64,000 bases of DNA from contig JACKHP010000024.1 of assembly GCA_020638905.1 (NCBI GenBank), positions 1 through 64,000 of the forward strand, given 5' to 3'. The notes below the pieces were generated by a model that did not search any database, was not told the DNA's origin, and saw nothing but the letters and a program-made list of their open reading frames with translations. Position 1 is the stretch's first letter, and every line of letters begins with the position of its first letter. This document shows positions 1 through 9,298 of this stretch, piece after piece. The DNA comes from Planctomycetota bacterium (GTDB lineage: Bacteria; Planctomycetota; B15-G4). The translations under genes were made by a program, and so were the position numbers.

Positions 1-96
1 CGGCCACGCCGACGGCCAGGCAGGCGACGAAGAACGCCATGCGCCCGCGCGCGCCGCGCGACTCGCGCACCATCGTCGCCAGGAGCAGGCGCGGAT

Positions 97-100
<4 letters not shown>
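1..100 (-). CDS. ABC transporter permease, FtsX/YbbP-like (N-terminus only)
   Basis: Only the first 33 codons are in the window; the gene runs off the left edge. It begins with GTG at position 100, which overlaps the TGA of the upstream ATPase gene as GTGA, so the two are almost certainly translated together. The visible protein starts MNPRLLLATMVRESRG and then enters a hydrophobic stretch (MAFFVACLAVGVA). This looks like the first membrane helix of a FtsX-type permease of the YbbP class. The assignment comes from this start plus the adjacent YbbA-like ATPase; the rest of the protein cannot be seen. Confidence 0.7.
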
Positions 101-879
<779 letters not shown>

Positions 880-1047
880 GGGACACATCTTCGCGCGGCC
901 GAGCCGGAGGGATGCCTCGTCATCGCACGTCGCACGCGGGATGTCCACTTCGACGCGCCGGGCACACGGGCGCCGACGGATCGCCGCGGCGGGATGTTCC
1001 CGGATCCGGGTGACGCGACGAGCGCCTCGGCGCACCCGCGGCGGTGC

Positions 1048-1053
1048 TACCAT
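1048..1053 (+). promoter_or_regulatory. -10 box (TACCAT), probable leaderless promoter
   Basis: TGCTACCAT forms an extended -10 (TGn plus TACCAT) that ends 8 bases before the ATG of the TesA-like gene at 1062. This places the predicted transcription start at or next to the start codon. No convincing -35 is seen. The same octamer GCTAC(C/G)AT recurs upstream of several other genes in the window. Confidence 0.6.
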
Positions 1054-1061
1054 GACGCGCC

Positions 1062-1895
1062 ATGCCGCCGTCGCCGACCCCCATCCGCCCGAGCGATCTC
1101 GGCGCGTCGCCCGCGCCTCGCGCGCGCCGCCCGCTGCGGGAGCTCTTGCTCGTGCTGCTCGCGTTCTGCGCGCTGCTCGTCCCGGCGTGCGGCGGCGAGC
1201 GCGCCCCCGACGACGCGGCCGCACGCCGCTCGTCCGCCGGCTACGGCGACGGGTTCGGCGGCGACGACGCGACACGCGACCCGCGCGCGGCGGCGACACC
1301 CGACGTCCCCGCCGACGCCCCGCTCGTCACCGTGCTCGGCGACAGCATCTCCGCCGGACTGCACCTGGCCGCGTCCGACGCGTGGCCGGCTCGGCTGCAG
1401 CGGCTGCTCGTCGACGAGGGCCTGCCCGTGCGGCTGCAGAACGCGGGCGTGAGCGGCGACACCTCCGCCGGCGGCCTCGCGCGCCTCGACTGGATCCTCG
1501 GCGCGCGGCCCGACGTGGTGGTCGTCGAGCTGGGCGGCAACGACGGCCTGCGCGGCCAGCCGCTCGCGTCGATCGAGACGAACCTGCGCGCGATCGTGCA
1601 GAAGATCTCCGCGGCGGGCGCGCGTCCCGTGCTCGTCGCGATGCGCATCCCGACCAACTACGGGCCCGAGTACACGCGCGACTTCGCGGCGATCTACCCG
1701 CGCCTGGCCGACGCGCTCGACGTGCCGCTGGTCGACGACTTCCTCGACGGCGTGGGCGGCGTGCCGGCGATGAACCTGCCCGACGGCATCCATCCCACGC
1801 CCGAGGGACACGAGCGGCTGGCGCAGAACGCGCTCGACACGCTCGAGGACGTCGTGCGCCAGGTGCTCGTCGAGCGCGGGTCGTCCGGCGGATGA
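1062..1895 (+). CDS. tesA: TesA-like SGNH/GDSL esterase, lipoprotein
   Basis: A 277-residue SGNH hydrolase, probably an arylesterase or acyl-thioesterase of the TesA type anchored at the cell surface. A positively charged N-terminus and hydrophobic segment end in LVPACGGE, a lipobox-like cleavage site with Cys near residue 46. Low-complexity linker follows to about residue 85. SGNH blocks are intact: GDSIS (nucleophile Ser), NAGVSGDTSAGG (Gly), ELGGNDGLRG (Asn) and DGIHPTPEGH (Asp/His). It overlaps the following sulfatase gene by ATGA, so the two are likely one transcript. Substrate is unknown. Confidence 0.9.
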   Translation: MPPSPTPIRPSDLGASPAPRARRPLRELLLVLLAFCALLVPACGGERAPDDAAARRSSAGYGDGFGGDDATRDPRAAATPDVPADAPLVTVLGDSISAGLHLAASDAWPARLQRLLVDEGLPVRLQNAGVSGDTSAGGLARLDWILGARPDVVVVELGGNDGLRGQPLASIETNLRAIVQKISAAGARPVLVAMRIPTNYGPEYTRDFAAIYPRLADALDVPLVDDFLDGVGGVPAMNLPDGIHPTPEGHERLAQNALDTLEDVVRQVLVERGSSGG

Positions 1896-3262
1896 AGCGC
1901 AGGCTCGCGGCGCTCGTCCTGGCGTCACTCGTCGTGCTCTGCGGCTGCGGGCGCGAGCGTCCGGCGCGGCTCGTGCTGCTCTCGATCGACACGCTGCGCG
2001 CCGATCACCTCGGCTGCTACGGCTACGCGCGCGACACGACGCCCCGGCTCGACGCGCTCGCGCAGCAGGCTGTGCTGTTCGAGTCGGTGCAGTCGACGGC
2101 CTCGTCCACCGCGCCCTCGCACATGACGATCATGACCGGCGTGCTGCCGGCGGTGCACGGCATCCGCAACGAGGCCGACCACGGCCTCGCGCCGGGCATC
2201 GCCACCCTCGCCGAGCGTCTGCACGAGCGCGGCTTCGCGACCGCGGCCTTCGCCGGCGGCGGCTACGTGAACGAGGCGCTCGGATTCGCGCGCGGCTTCG
2301 ACGTCTTCGACTCGCGGCTCGAGCCGTTCGAGACCAAGCTCGCACGCATCGCCGAATGGCTGGACGACGTCGACGACGAGCGTCCGGCGTTCCTGTTCGT
2401 GCACACGTACGCGGTGCACGCGCCCTACCTGCCGGCGCCCGAGCACGACCTGTGGTCCGATCCCGACTACGCGGGACCGCTGCGCGAACGCGTCCCGCTG
2501 CTGCGCGCGCGCTTCCTCGAGGGGCTCGGCGACGACCTGGGCGCGCAGGCCGAGGTGTTCTGGGAGGGCAGCCACGACTTCGACGCCGCCGACGTGGCGC
2601 ACCTCGTCGACCTCTACGACGGTGCGATCCACCAGACCGACGCCGGCGTGGGAGTCCTGCTCGACGCGCTCGGGTCGCACGGCTGGCTCGACGCGGGACC
2701 GTTCGTGCTCACGTCCGACCACGGCGAGGCCTTCGGCGAGCACGGCACCTTCAACCACCGCCAGCTCCACCAGGAGGAGCTCTCGGTCCCGTTGATCGTG
2801 CGCCCGCCCGGCGGACGGCCGACGCCGCTGCGCGTGCGCGACCCGGTCAGCTCGCTCGACCTCGCGCCCACGCTGCTCGAGCTGCTGGGCCTGCCCGTCC
2901 CGCCCGAGATGCAGGGACGCAGCCTGCTGCCGTTCGAGGGCGGCCATCCCGCGCGCCCGCGCCTCTCGTCCGGCGGCGAGGAGCTGCGCATGGACGCGGT
3001 GCTGCTCGACGGACGCAAGCTCGTCACGCGCCGGCGCATCCCGCGCCAGCTCTACGACCTGCGCGACGACCCGGGCGAGGCGAGCAACCTGATCGATCTG
3101 TCGTCCACGCTCGACTGGCCGGCGCGCCTCGACGCGCTCATCGAGGCCATGCACGCCGACGCCGACACGCTGCGCGGCGAGCTCGGCGAACCCGGCGCGG
3201 CCGGCGCGCTGAGCGACGAGCAGCGCAGGCAGCTCGAGGCGTTGGGGTACGTCCAGCGCTGA
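1892..3262 (+). CDS. Sulfatase-like lipoprotein (alkaline phosphatase superfamily)
   Basis: A 456-residue member of the sulfatase/phosphoethanolamine-transferase superfamily with an N-terminal lipobox (VVLCGCG). Metal-binding start LSIDTLRADHLGCYGY, the nucleophile region STAPSHMTIMTG and the late metal motif TSDHGEAFGEHG are all present. The position usually held by the modified Cys or Ser (C/S-x-P-S-R) is Thr73 here and the Arg is His (T-A-P-S-H), so it is not a classical formylglycine sulfatase. Thr is the nucleophile in the EptA-type branch. The C-terminus (LEALGYVQR) is typical of planctomycete family members. It starts at ATGA, overlapping the esterase stop. Confidence 0.85.
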   Translation: MKRRLAALVLASLVVLCGCGRERPARLVLLSIDTLRADHLGCYGYARDTTPRLDALAQQAVLFESVQSTASSTAPSHMTIMTGVLPAVHGIRNEADHGLAPGIATLAERLHERGFATAAFAGGGYVNEALGFARGFDVFDSRLEPFETKLARIAEWLDDVDDERPAFLFVHTYAVHAPYLPAPEHDLWSDPDYAGPLRERVPLLRARFLEGLGDDLGAQAEVFWEGSHDFDAADVAHLVDLYDGAIHQTDAGVGVLLDALGSHGWLDAGPFVLTSDHGEAFGEHGTFNHRQLHQEELSVPLIVRPPGGRPTPLRVRDPVSSLDLAPTLLELLGLPVPPEMQGRSLLPFEGGHPARPRLSSGGEELRMDAVLLDGRKLVTRRRIPRQLYDLRDDPGEASNLIDLSSTLDWPARLDALIEAMHADADTLRGELGEPGAAGALSDEQRRQLEALGYVQR

Positions 3263-3354
3263 GCGGTGCGTGCGCTGCGGCGGGCCGCGTGCGCGTTCGC
3301 GCCGCCGCCCTGCCACGGCGACGCGCAGGCGCGTCGCGCACGGTTCCTGCCAAC

Positions 3355-5241
3355 TCACTCCAGGACGTGCACCACCCGCATGTTGCTGAGCGCCACGAGC
3401 TGCGCACGCGCGTCGAGCACGAGCGCCTGCAGGCGCAGTGTCGTCCCCGGCAGCCCGGGCTCGTCGGCGAGCACGAGCGGCAGCAGCAGGTCGCCCTCGG
3501 AGTCGAGCGGCAGCACGACGAGCTTGGCCGGCGGGACGGGCGAGGCCAGCAGGAAGCTCCCGCCCGGCAGCGCGAAGGGTGCCTCGACGAGGCTCACCAC
3601 GAGCAGCGCGAGGGACGCGCCCGGCGGCCCGTCGAGGGTCAGGGTCGCGGCCGCTCCCACGCCTGCGGGTTCGGGCTGCGTGTCGAGCTCGGCGCGCCAC
3701 GCGGCGTCGACGACGAGGTCGGCGAACAGCCGACCGTGCGGCGGGACGGGCAGCGTCGCGCCCGACGTCCCGGGATCGGACTCGCAGTCGGGCACGAGCG
3801 CGAGCGTGACCGGCGAGACGGCGTACGACGGCAGCGCGTCGAGCCCGAAGACGCCGGCGCGATGGCCCAGCGCATCGGACGAGCGCGCGTCGAGGCGCGG
3901 CGCGGCGCCGAGTCCCGCGGCCTGCGCGTCGAGGCGCACGGCGTCGGCGTTCACGACGCCGTCCAGCGCGAGCAGCGCGCCGTCGGACGACAGCTCGGCG
4001 TCGAGCCACGTGAACGCGCCGGACTGCGCCTGGGTCACGCGCAACAGTCCCACGCCCGTGTCGCGGTCGAGCTGCGCGTGGACCTCGCGCGGACGCCGCG
4101 CGACACGCTGGTCGGCGAAGAAGTCGAGCAGCGCCGCCTCGTCGAGCACCGCCCAGCTGTGCGGCGCGAACGCACCCGTCTCGGGATCGAGCGTGCCCGA
4201 CTTCTTCTGCACCACGAGTGCCGGACACGTGTCGGCGAGGAAGCGCGCGCGCACCGGGTTCTGCGCCTTGCTGAGCGGCACCGTGTCGAGCGTGTCCCAG
4301 GTCAGGAAGACGGGGACGTGTTCGAGGTTGGTGCTCATCGAGAGCGTGCGGTCGAGCTCGCCCGGCAGCGGCGGATAGCTGCCCTCGCCGAAGTGCATCC
4401 CGCTCGCCTGCCGGTAGCGGAAGGGCTGCTGCGCCGGCGTCCCGCCGAAGTTGAACTCGCCCTCGAGGATCGCCTTGGTGGCCGCGCTGCCGGTCTTGTG
4501 CGTGGCCGTCCAGTCGGAGACGCCCGAGACCATGCCGAGCGCCGCGATCATCACGCCCTCGGGGTCGCGATGCCGCGCCGCGAAGCTGGCCGCCACGCCC
4601 GCGCCCATCGAGAAGCCCACCATGCACACGCGCTCGGCGTCCACGTGGAAGCTGTCGAGCATGTACTGGATGGCCGCCTCGACGTGCTGCTGGCAGATCG
4701 GCGAGCCGAAGAGCTGGTCGTCGAGCCCGGTCACCGAGAGGTACACCCAGCCGCGCGCGTTGCACTCCTCGTCGAGCGTCGACTGCGCGGCCACGCTGGC
4801 CGCCGACCCGCCGAAGCCGTGGTACGCCACGAGCAGCGGCCGCGGCGGACCGGACTCGTCGTAGAGCGCGCCGAGCTGGTACTGGATCTTCTCGGGCTTG
4901 TCGGTGCCCGTCCCGCCCGGCCCGGCGGGGATCACGTGGTCGACGAGCACGCCCGGCGCGAGCCCGGCGGGTGATGCGCCCTGCCCCACCGGCCGCCGGT
5001 CCTCGAAGGTGAAGTCGTCGCGCGGGCTGTCGGCCGTCACCGGCGGCAGCGGCGGGAGTCCCAGGTCGCCGGTGAGCGCGAGGCGCGCCAGCCGCTCGGC
5101 GTGGTCGAGCGCGTCGAGGCGCTCGACCGCGTCGAAGCGCGACCCTGCATCGAGGCGCGGCAGCGCATCCTGGGCCGCGAGTGCCGCGGCGAGCGCGAGC
5201 ACGGCGAGCAGCGGGCCGGACGACGGGAGCGGGATGCGCAT
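3355..5241 (-). CDS. Secreted alpha/beta hydrolase (PHB-depolymerase/LpqC-like) with C-terminal beta-rich region
   Basis: 628 residues. A short signal peptide (LLAVLALAAALAAQDA) precedes an alpha/beta hydrolase domain from about residue 75 to 345. The oxyanion-hole strand LLVAYHGFGG and the nucleophile elbow VGFSMGAGVA are clear. A probable catalytic His lies in FAPHSWAV. The remaining 270 residues have no recognised family; they look beta-rich and end in a segment with repeated Leu/Val strands, perhaps a surface-binding module. The start at ATG 5241 is preceded by GAAGG. A TAGACT -10 box lies 71 bases upstream and includes the stop codon of the neighbouring gene. Confidence 0.8.
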   Translation of the reverse strand: MRIPLPSSGPLLAVLALAAALAAQDALPRLDAGSRFDAVERLDALDHAERLARLALTGDLGLPPLPPVTADSPRDDFTFEDRRPVGQGASPAGLAPGVLVDHVIPAGPGGTGTDKPEKIQYQLGALYDESGPPRPLLVAYHGFGGSAASVAAQSTLDEECNARGWVYLSVTGLDDQLFGSPICQQHVEAAIQYMLDSFHVDAERVCMVGFSMGAGVAASFAARHRDPEGVMIAALGMVSGVSDWTATHKTGSAATKAILEGEFNFGGTPAQQPFRYRQASGMHFGEGSYPPLPGELDRTLSMSTNLEHVPVFLTWDTLDTVPLSKAQNPVRARFLADTCPALVVQKKSGTLDPETGAFAPHSWAVLDEAALLDFFADQRVARRPREVHAQLDRDTGVGLLRVTQAQSGAFTWLDAELSSDGALLALDGVVNADAVRLDAQAAGLGAAPRLDARSSDALGHRAGVFGLDALPSYAVSPVTLALVPDCESDPGTSGATLPVPPHGRLFADLVVDAAWRAELDTQPEPAGVGAAATLTLDGPPGASLALLVVSLVEAPFALPGGSFLLASPVPPAKLVVLPLDSEGDLLLPLVLADEPGLPGTTLRLQALVLDARAQLVALSNMRVVHVLE

Positions 5242-5311
5242 CGGGGTGACCTTCGGCTTCCCGGGAGGGCGGGCGCCGGACCTGCCGCGGCAGCGCGACG
5301 GGCCAGCCCAG

Positions 5312-5317
5312 AGTCTA
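5312..5317 (-). promoter_or_regulatory. -10 box (TAGACT) overlapping an upstream stop codon
   Basis: On the minus strand GATAGACTCTGG gives a TANNNT hexamer about 71 bases upstream of ATG 5241. Its first three bases are the TAG stop codon of the lipase-like gene that ends at 5315. An identical hexamer sits upstream of sppA. The -35 region is weak. Confidence 0.45.
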
Positions 5318-6538
5318 TCGGCCATCCGGCGGACCGGCCACAGACCCAGGGTCGGGGGACGAGTCCGAACCCGGATCCGGCGCGTCCGCAGCCGAACCCG
5401 AACCCGAACCCGAACCCGGATCCGAACCCGATCCCGCCTCCCCGAACGAACCGTGGTCGAGGAAGCGCAGCACCGCCTCGATCACCCTGGGATCGTTCAT
5501 GAGCACGGTGTGCAGGCCGTCCACCACGAGCGTGTCGGCGGCGCCGGCGAGGCGGGTCTCCTCGACGGTCACGAGGCCGTCATCCTCGCCGGGGAGCAGC
5601 GGGTTCCAGCCGCGGCCGGCGCCGCGGGTGGCGGCCACGATGCCGAACTCGCACGGCGGCGCGGGCAGCTCGTCGAGCGAGTCGTGGGCGAGCTGCAGCG
5701 CGGACGGTCCCATGAGCAGGCCGAGCGGGAGCCACTCGTCGAGGCGGCGCGCGATCTCGGCGCCGTGGTTGGGCGGCGCGAGCATCACGACGCGGCCGAG
5801 GGCGACCCGATCGGTCCACGAGCGGTCGCGCGCGAGCGCGTCGCGCACGACGATGCCGCCCAGGCTGTGCGTCACGAACGAGACCTCGGCGACGCCCTCG
5901 AGCGAGGCGAGCACGTCGTGCAGCTGCGCGCCGTGTCCGGCGATGGTCGCGCGCAGGCTGGGATACGCGAGCGACTGCACCGCGTCGCCTCGGGCGACGA
6001 GCGCGTCGCCGAGCGCGGCGAGGGCGTGGTGCGTGCGTCCGAGGCCGTGCACGAGCAGCACGAGCCGCTGGCCGTCCCATGCGGGATGGCGTTCGAGACG
6101 CAGCGCCTCGAACGCGGTGCGGCACTGCTCGGGCGTGCCCCACGCGCGACGCACGCCGTCCGGGTCGAGCAGCCGCGCGTGCCCCGTGAGCGCGTTCTCC
6201 TGGATGCGCCAACCGGCGTGCACGAAATGGTCGCCCCAGAACTGCAGGCCGCCGAAGGTCGGCAGCGCGAGGTTGCCGTGGCCCGTCCCGAAGCGCGCGC
6301 GCAGGTCGTCCACGAGCGCCTGCTCGCAGGCGTCGACGTCGCCGGTCACGAGCACCTCGCCGGACTCGCGCACGAGCCGATGCAGGTCGCCGGTCGCGTC
6401 GCGCTCGACGCGCAGTCCGAGCACCGCGGGGCGCAGGGGACGAAATCCGTCGTCGGACAAGGCAGCGCCTCCCGCGCCGGACGACGAGCCGTCGCCGACG
6501 AGCAGCACGAGCGAGATGAGGATGGTCGCGAACGCCAC
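5315..6538 (-). CDS. Secreted lipase-like alpha/beta hydrolase with Gly-Ser tail
   Basis: 407 residues. The chosen GTG start at 6538 gives a direct signal peptide (AFATILISLVLLVGDG) and has GAGG seven bases upstream. The hydrolase core resembles PGAP1/triacylglycerol lipases: LVHGLGRTHH (oxyanion region), FVTHSLGGIVVRDAL (nucleophile Ser), an Asp in PGEDDGLV and a His in VDGLHTVLMNDP. The last 45 residues are a low-complexity Gly/Ser/Asp/Pro tail encoded partly by a hexamer repeat at 5391-5430. Its role is probably ester or lipid hydrolysis outside the cytoplasm; the substrate cannot be told. Confidence 0.8.
   Translation of the reverse strand: MAFATILISLVLLVGDGSSSGAGGAALSDDGFRPLRPAVLGLRVERDATGDLHRLVRESGEVLVTGDVDACEQALVDDLRARFGTGHGNLALPTFGGLQFWGDHFVHAGWRIQENALTGHARLLDPDGVRRAWGTPEQCRTAFEALRLERHPAWDGQRLVLLVHGLGRTHHALAALGDALVARGDAVQSLAYPSLRATIAGHGAQLHDVLASLEGVAEVSFVTHSLGGIVVRDALARDRSWTDRVALGRVVMLAPPNHGAEIARRLDEWLPLGLLMGPSALQLAHDSLDELPAPPCEFGIVAATRGAGRGWNPLLPGEDDGLVTVEETRLAGAADTLVVDGLHTVLMNDPRVIEAVLRFLDHGSFGEAGSGSDPGSGSGSGSAADAPDPGSDSSPDPGSVAGPPDGR
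5391..5430. repeat. CGAACC hexanucleotide repeat inside a coding region
   Basis: About six copies of CCGAAC or close variants, interrupted by one CCGGAT. On the coding (minus) strand they read GGT TCG, giving a Gly-Ser stretch at the end of the lipase-like protein. Copy changes would keep the frame. Confidence 0.8.
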
Positions 6539-6633
6539 GGGAACCTCGCGGCCGGACGGAGCGCGCCGGCGACGAACCGGGCGCTGGCGCCGAGTGTACG
6601 CCGCCGGACGCGCGGCCCAGCACCACGCTGCGC

Positions 6634-6639
6634 TACCAT
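6634..6639 (+). promoter_or_regulatory. -10 box (TACCAT) for the serine-hydrolase-like gene
   Basis: GCGCTACCAT matches the octamer seen at leaderless genes in this window, but here the next in-frame start is the ATG at 6684, giving a leader of roughly 38 bases. No Shine-Dalgarno sequence is visible in that leader. Confidence 0.45.
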
Positions 6640-6683
6640 GCGCGTCTCCGGCCCCGCGCTCCCCGTCCCGTCCCCGGCCGCCC

Positions 6684-8408
6684 ATGCCCCGCTCCGTCGT
6701 GTCGTCGCTGCTCGCGCTCGCGCTCCTCGTCGGCGCGGTCGCGGCGCAGACCTCTCCCCCGCCGCACGCTCCCGAGGTCGACTGGGGCAGCTTCGCGCGC
6801 GAGTTGCAGATCGACGCCGGGCTGCCCGGACTGGCGCTGGGCGTGGTGCGCGACGGAGAGATCGTCTACGCCGACGCGTTCGGCGTGCGCGAGCACGACA
6901 GCGGCGCGCCGGCCGACGGCGACACGATCGAGCTGGCGGCCTCGCTCTCGATGCCGGTCTTCGCCTACGCGGTCATGCGCGTGGCCGACCGCGGCGGGTT
7001 CGACCTCGACGCGCCGCTCGACGACGTCCTGCGCTCGTCGCGCGTCGCGGACGTGCCCGGAGCCGAGCGCATCACGGCGCGCATGGTGCTGTCGCACGCG
7101 TCGGGCCTGCCCAACGGCGGCGGCGCGGGACTCTCGCTCGCGTTCGAGCCGGGCACGGGATTCCAGTTCTCGAGCGAGGGCTACGTCTGGCTGCAGCGCG
7201 TCATGGAGGCCGTGACCGGCGTCGACCTGCAGACGTTCGTCCAGCGCGAGGTGTTCGAGCCGCTGGGCATGACGCGCTCGGCGTTCGTCTGGCGCTCGTT
7301 CATGCAGGGCAAGCTCGTCTCGGGCCGCAGCTGGTTCCGCGTCACGCGTCCCGTGGGACGTCTCGCCGAGGGCGTCGCGGCCGGCAGCCTCATGACCACC
7401 GCGCACGACTACGCGCGCTTCCTGGTCGAGGTGCTCGACGGAGAGCTGCTCTCGCCCGATGCGCACGCGGACTTCCTGCGCGAGCAGGTCGCGCTCGACG
7501 CGCACGACGCCCGGGGACGTCCCCTGCGCCTGGGCTTCGCGCTGGGCTTCGGCGTGCAGCACGTCGCGGCCGGCGAGCAGTTCTTCCTGTGGGGCGACAC
7601 GGGCGACTTCAAGTCGTGGACGGCGTTCGACTCCGTCACGCGCGACGCGCTCGTGCTCTTCGTGAACGACGCCGACGGCCTCTCGATCGCGCCGGCGCTC
7701 ACCGCGCGCCTGCTGGGCGACGAGCAGCCGGCCCTCGACTGGCTCGGCTACGAGCGCTACGACGACGCCGACCGGCGCGTGCGGCTGTCGCTCGAGAAGA
7801 GCTTCCGCGAACGCGGCGTCGACGCCGGACGCAAGCGCTTCGCCGAGATCGGCGCGCGGCTCTCGCCCGAGCACGAGGTCGACCAGTTGCGCGAGCTCGG
7901 CTACGGCCTGCTGCTCTCGGGACGCGGCGACGAGGCCCTGGCGGTCTTCGAGCTCCTGGCCGAGCGCCATCCCGACGAGCCGCGGGCCCACGGCGCCCTC
8001 GCCGACGCGCACGTCAAGCGCCACGAGTGGGAGGCCGCGCGCGCCGACCTCGCGCGCCTGCTCGAGCTGTCCCCCGACGACGGGATGCGCCGCTTCCAGG
8101 CGCGCTGGCTCGACGAGGAGATCGCCGCCGAGGCGGCCCCGGTGACGCTCGGCGCCACGGCGCTCGTGCGCTGCGAGGGCGACTACGGCACGCGCCACGT
8201 GCGCCTGCGCGACGGACGCCTCGTGACCTGGCGCGACGGCGCCCAGGACGTCGACCCGCTCGTCCCCGTGACACGCGACACGTTCCGCGTCGAGACGCTC
8301 GACGGCTTCCGGCTGCGCTTCGTCTTCGACGACGACGAGGCGCCGGCACGCGCGCTCGTCGCGCTGCACTTCGACGGCACGTCCGAGGAACTGGCGCGCA
8401 CCCGATGA
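6684..8408 (+). CDS. Beta-lactamase/serine-hydrolase fold protein with altered active site and TPR-like region
   Basis: 574 residues: signal peptide (LLALALLVGAVAAQ), class C beta-lactamase fold to about residue 365, a TPR-like helical region at about 400-475 (GYGLLLSGRGDEALAVFELL and following), then a short beta-rich end. The fold is clear, for example in EVFEPLGMTRSAF. In relatives the SxxK motif reads ASLSKPVFAY; here it is ASLSMPVFAY, so Ser87 is kept but Lys90 is Met. The second motif (YSGEGY or YSNxGY) reads FSSEGY with Phe162 for Tyr. Both changes are single-base. This suggests a catalytically inactive relative, perhaps a binding or regulatory protein. The gene overlaps the next one by ATGA. 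Confidence 0.85.
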   Translation: MPRSVVSSLLALALLVGAVAAQTSPPPHAPEVDWGSFARELQIDAGLPGLALGVVRDGEIVYADAFGVREHDSGAPADGDTIELAASLSMPVFAYAVMRVADRGGFDLDAPLDDVLRSSRVADVPGAERITARMVLSHASGLPNGGGAGLSLAFEPGTGFQFSSEGYVWLQRVMEAVTGVDLQTFVQREVFEPLGMTRSAFVWRSFMQGKLVSGRSWFRVTRPVGRLAEGVAAGSLMTTAHDYARFLVEVLDGELLSPDAHADFLREQVALDAHDARGRPLRLGFALGFGVQHVAAGEQFFLWGDTGDFKSWTAFDSVTRDALVLFVNDADGLSIAPALTARLLGDEQPALDWLGYERYDDADRRVRLSLEKSFRERGVDAGRKRFAEIGARLSPEHEVDQLRELGYGLLLSGRGDEALAVFELLAERHPDEPRAHGALADAHVKRHEWEAARADLARLLELSPDDGMRRFQARWLDEEIAAEAAPVTLGATALVRCEGDYGTRHVRLRDGRLVTWRDGAQDVDPLVPVTRDTFRVETLDGFRLRFVFDDDEAPARALVALHFDGTSEELARTR

Positions 8409-9298
8409 GCGCGCAACGTCCGAGCCTCGTGCGCATCCCGCGCCCGACGAGCGCCCGACGCCTCGCTCGGATCGTCGCGACCTGCGCGCTGCTCGCGGCG
8501 GCGATCGGGTGCGGCGACGGATCCCCCGCCGCCGGACCGGCCGGCTGGACGCGCCTCGCGCTGCGTCCCGTCGCCGCGCCCGCGCCGGACGACGCGACGC
8601 GCGAGGGCGGCGCGCGCGAGGCGGCGTCCGCCGGGTCGCGGCGCGCGTGCCGATCCTGTGCACGTCCGACGCGCTGGCGCGCACCTGCTGGGCGGCACCT
8701 GGAGCGACGACGGACGCATCCTGCCAGGCCTGCGGGGCGCGAGCTGCGCTCGACGGACCGTTCGCGCTGGCCGACCTGCACGCGCTGCGCGTCGGCGCGA
8801 CCTCGCCGGCCGCGGACAGCTCGGTGTCGAGCTGCTGCGCAACGGCCTGCCGCTCTTGACCTTGGGCCCGTTCCTGCTCGCCACCGGCGGCACGCCGCAC
8901 AGCTTCGACGTGACCTTCCCCGCGCGGCTCTTCGCGCTCGGGGAGGCCGACGCGCTGCGCCTCCTGCTGAGCGCCGACACGTCGGTCACGCTCGCGTCGC
9001 TCGAGCGCGTCACGTACGCGGCGGACGAGCTGCTGCCCGACGTCGGCGCGCCGGCGCTCGTGCGCCTCGGCAGTGACGCGCGGCGCGCCGTGGGCCTGCT
9101 CGCGTCCCGTCCGCTCACGGTCACGCTGCCCGACGGCACGGGCACGCTGCGCTTCGCCACGGGACGTCCCGAGCCGCTGCGCACGCCGGGCCCTCGCGTC
9201 GTGCTGCGCGTGCTCGCCGGCGAGCGCGAGCCATGGGCGCGTTCGCGTTCGCCGACCTGGCGTGACGGCGACGCTGGCTGACGTCCCACGTCGTCGAC
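8405..9298 (+). pseudogene. Frameshifted 5' part of a sulfatase-like lipoprotein gene
   Basis: An ATGA overlap with the upstream gene gives a normal start at 8405, a lipoprotein signal (LLAAAIGCGDGS) and about 80 sensible residues. Coding signal then jumps between all three frames: GGTWSDDGRILPG near 8690, ALDGPFALADLHALRVGA near 8750, LLRNGLPLLTLGPF near 8840, then FAFADLA near 9240 and WLTSHVVDVPADA from 9274. At 9230-9280 the sequence needs three one-base corrections within about 40 bases to read through. The segment precedes an intact sulfatase domain in frame 2. It is either a decaying gene or a cluster of sequencing errors; other genes in the window show no such damage. Confidence 0.65.

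Noticed and set aside
1892..3262. Formylglycine-dependent sulfatase needing a maturase
   Set aside because: The C/S-x-P-S-R motif is T-A-P-S-H, so formylglycine modification is not expected.
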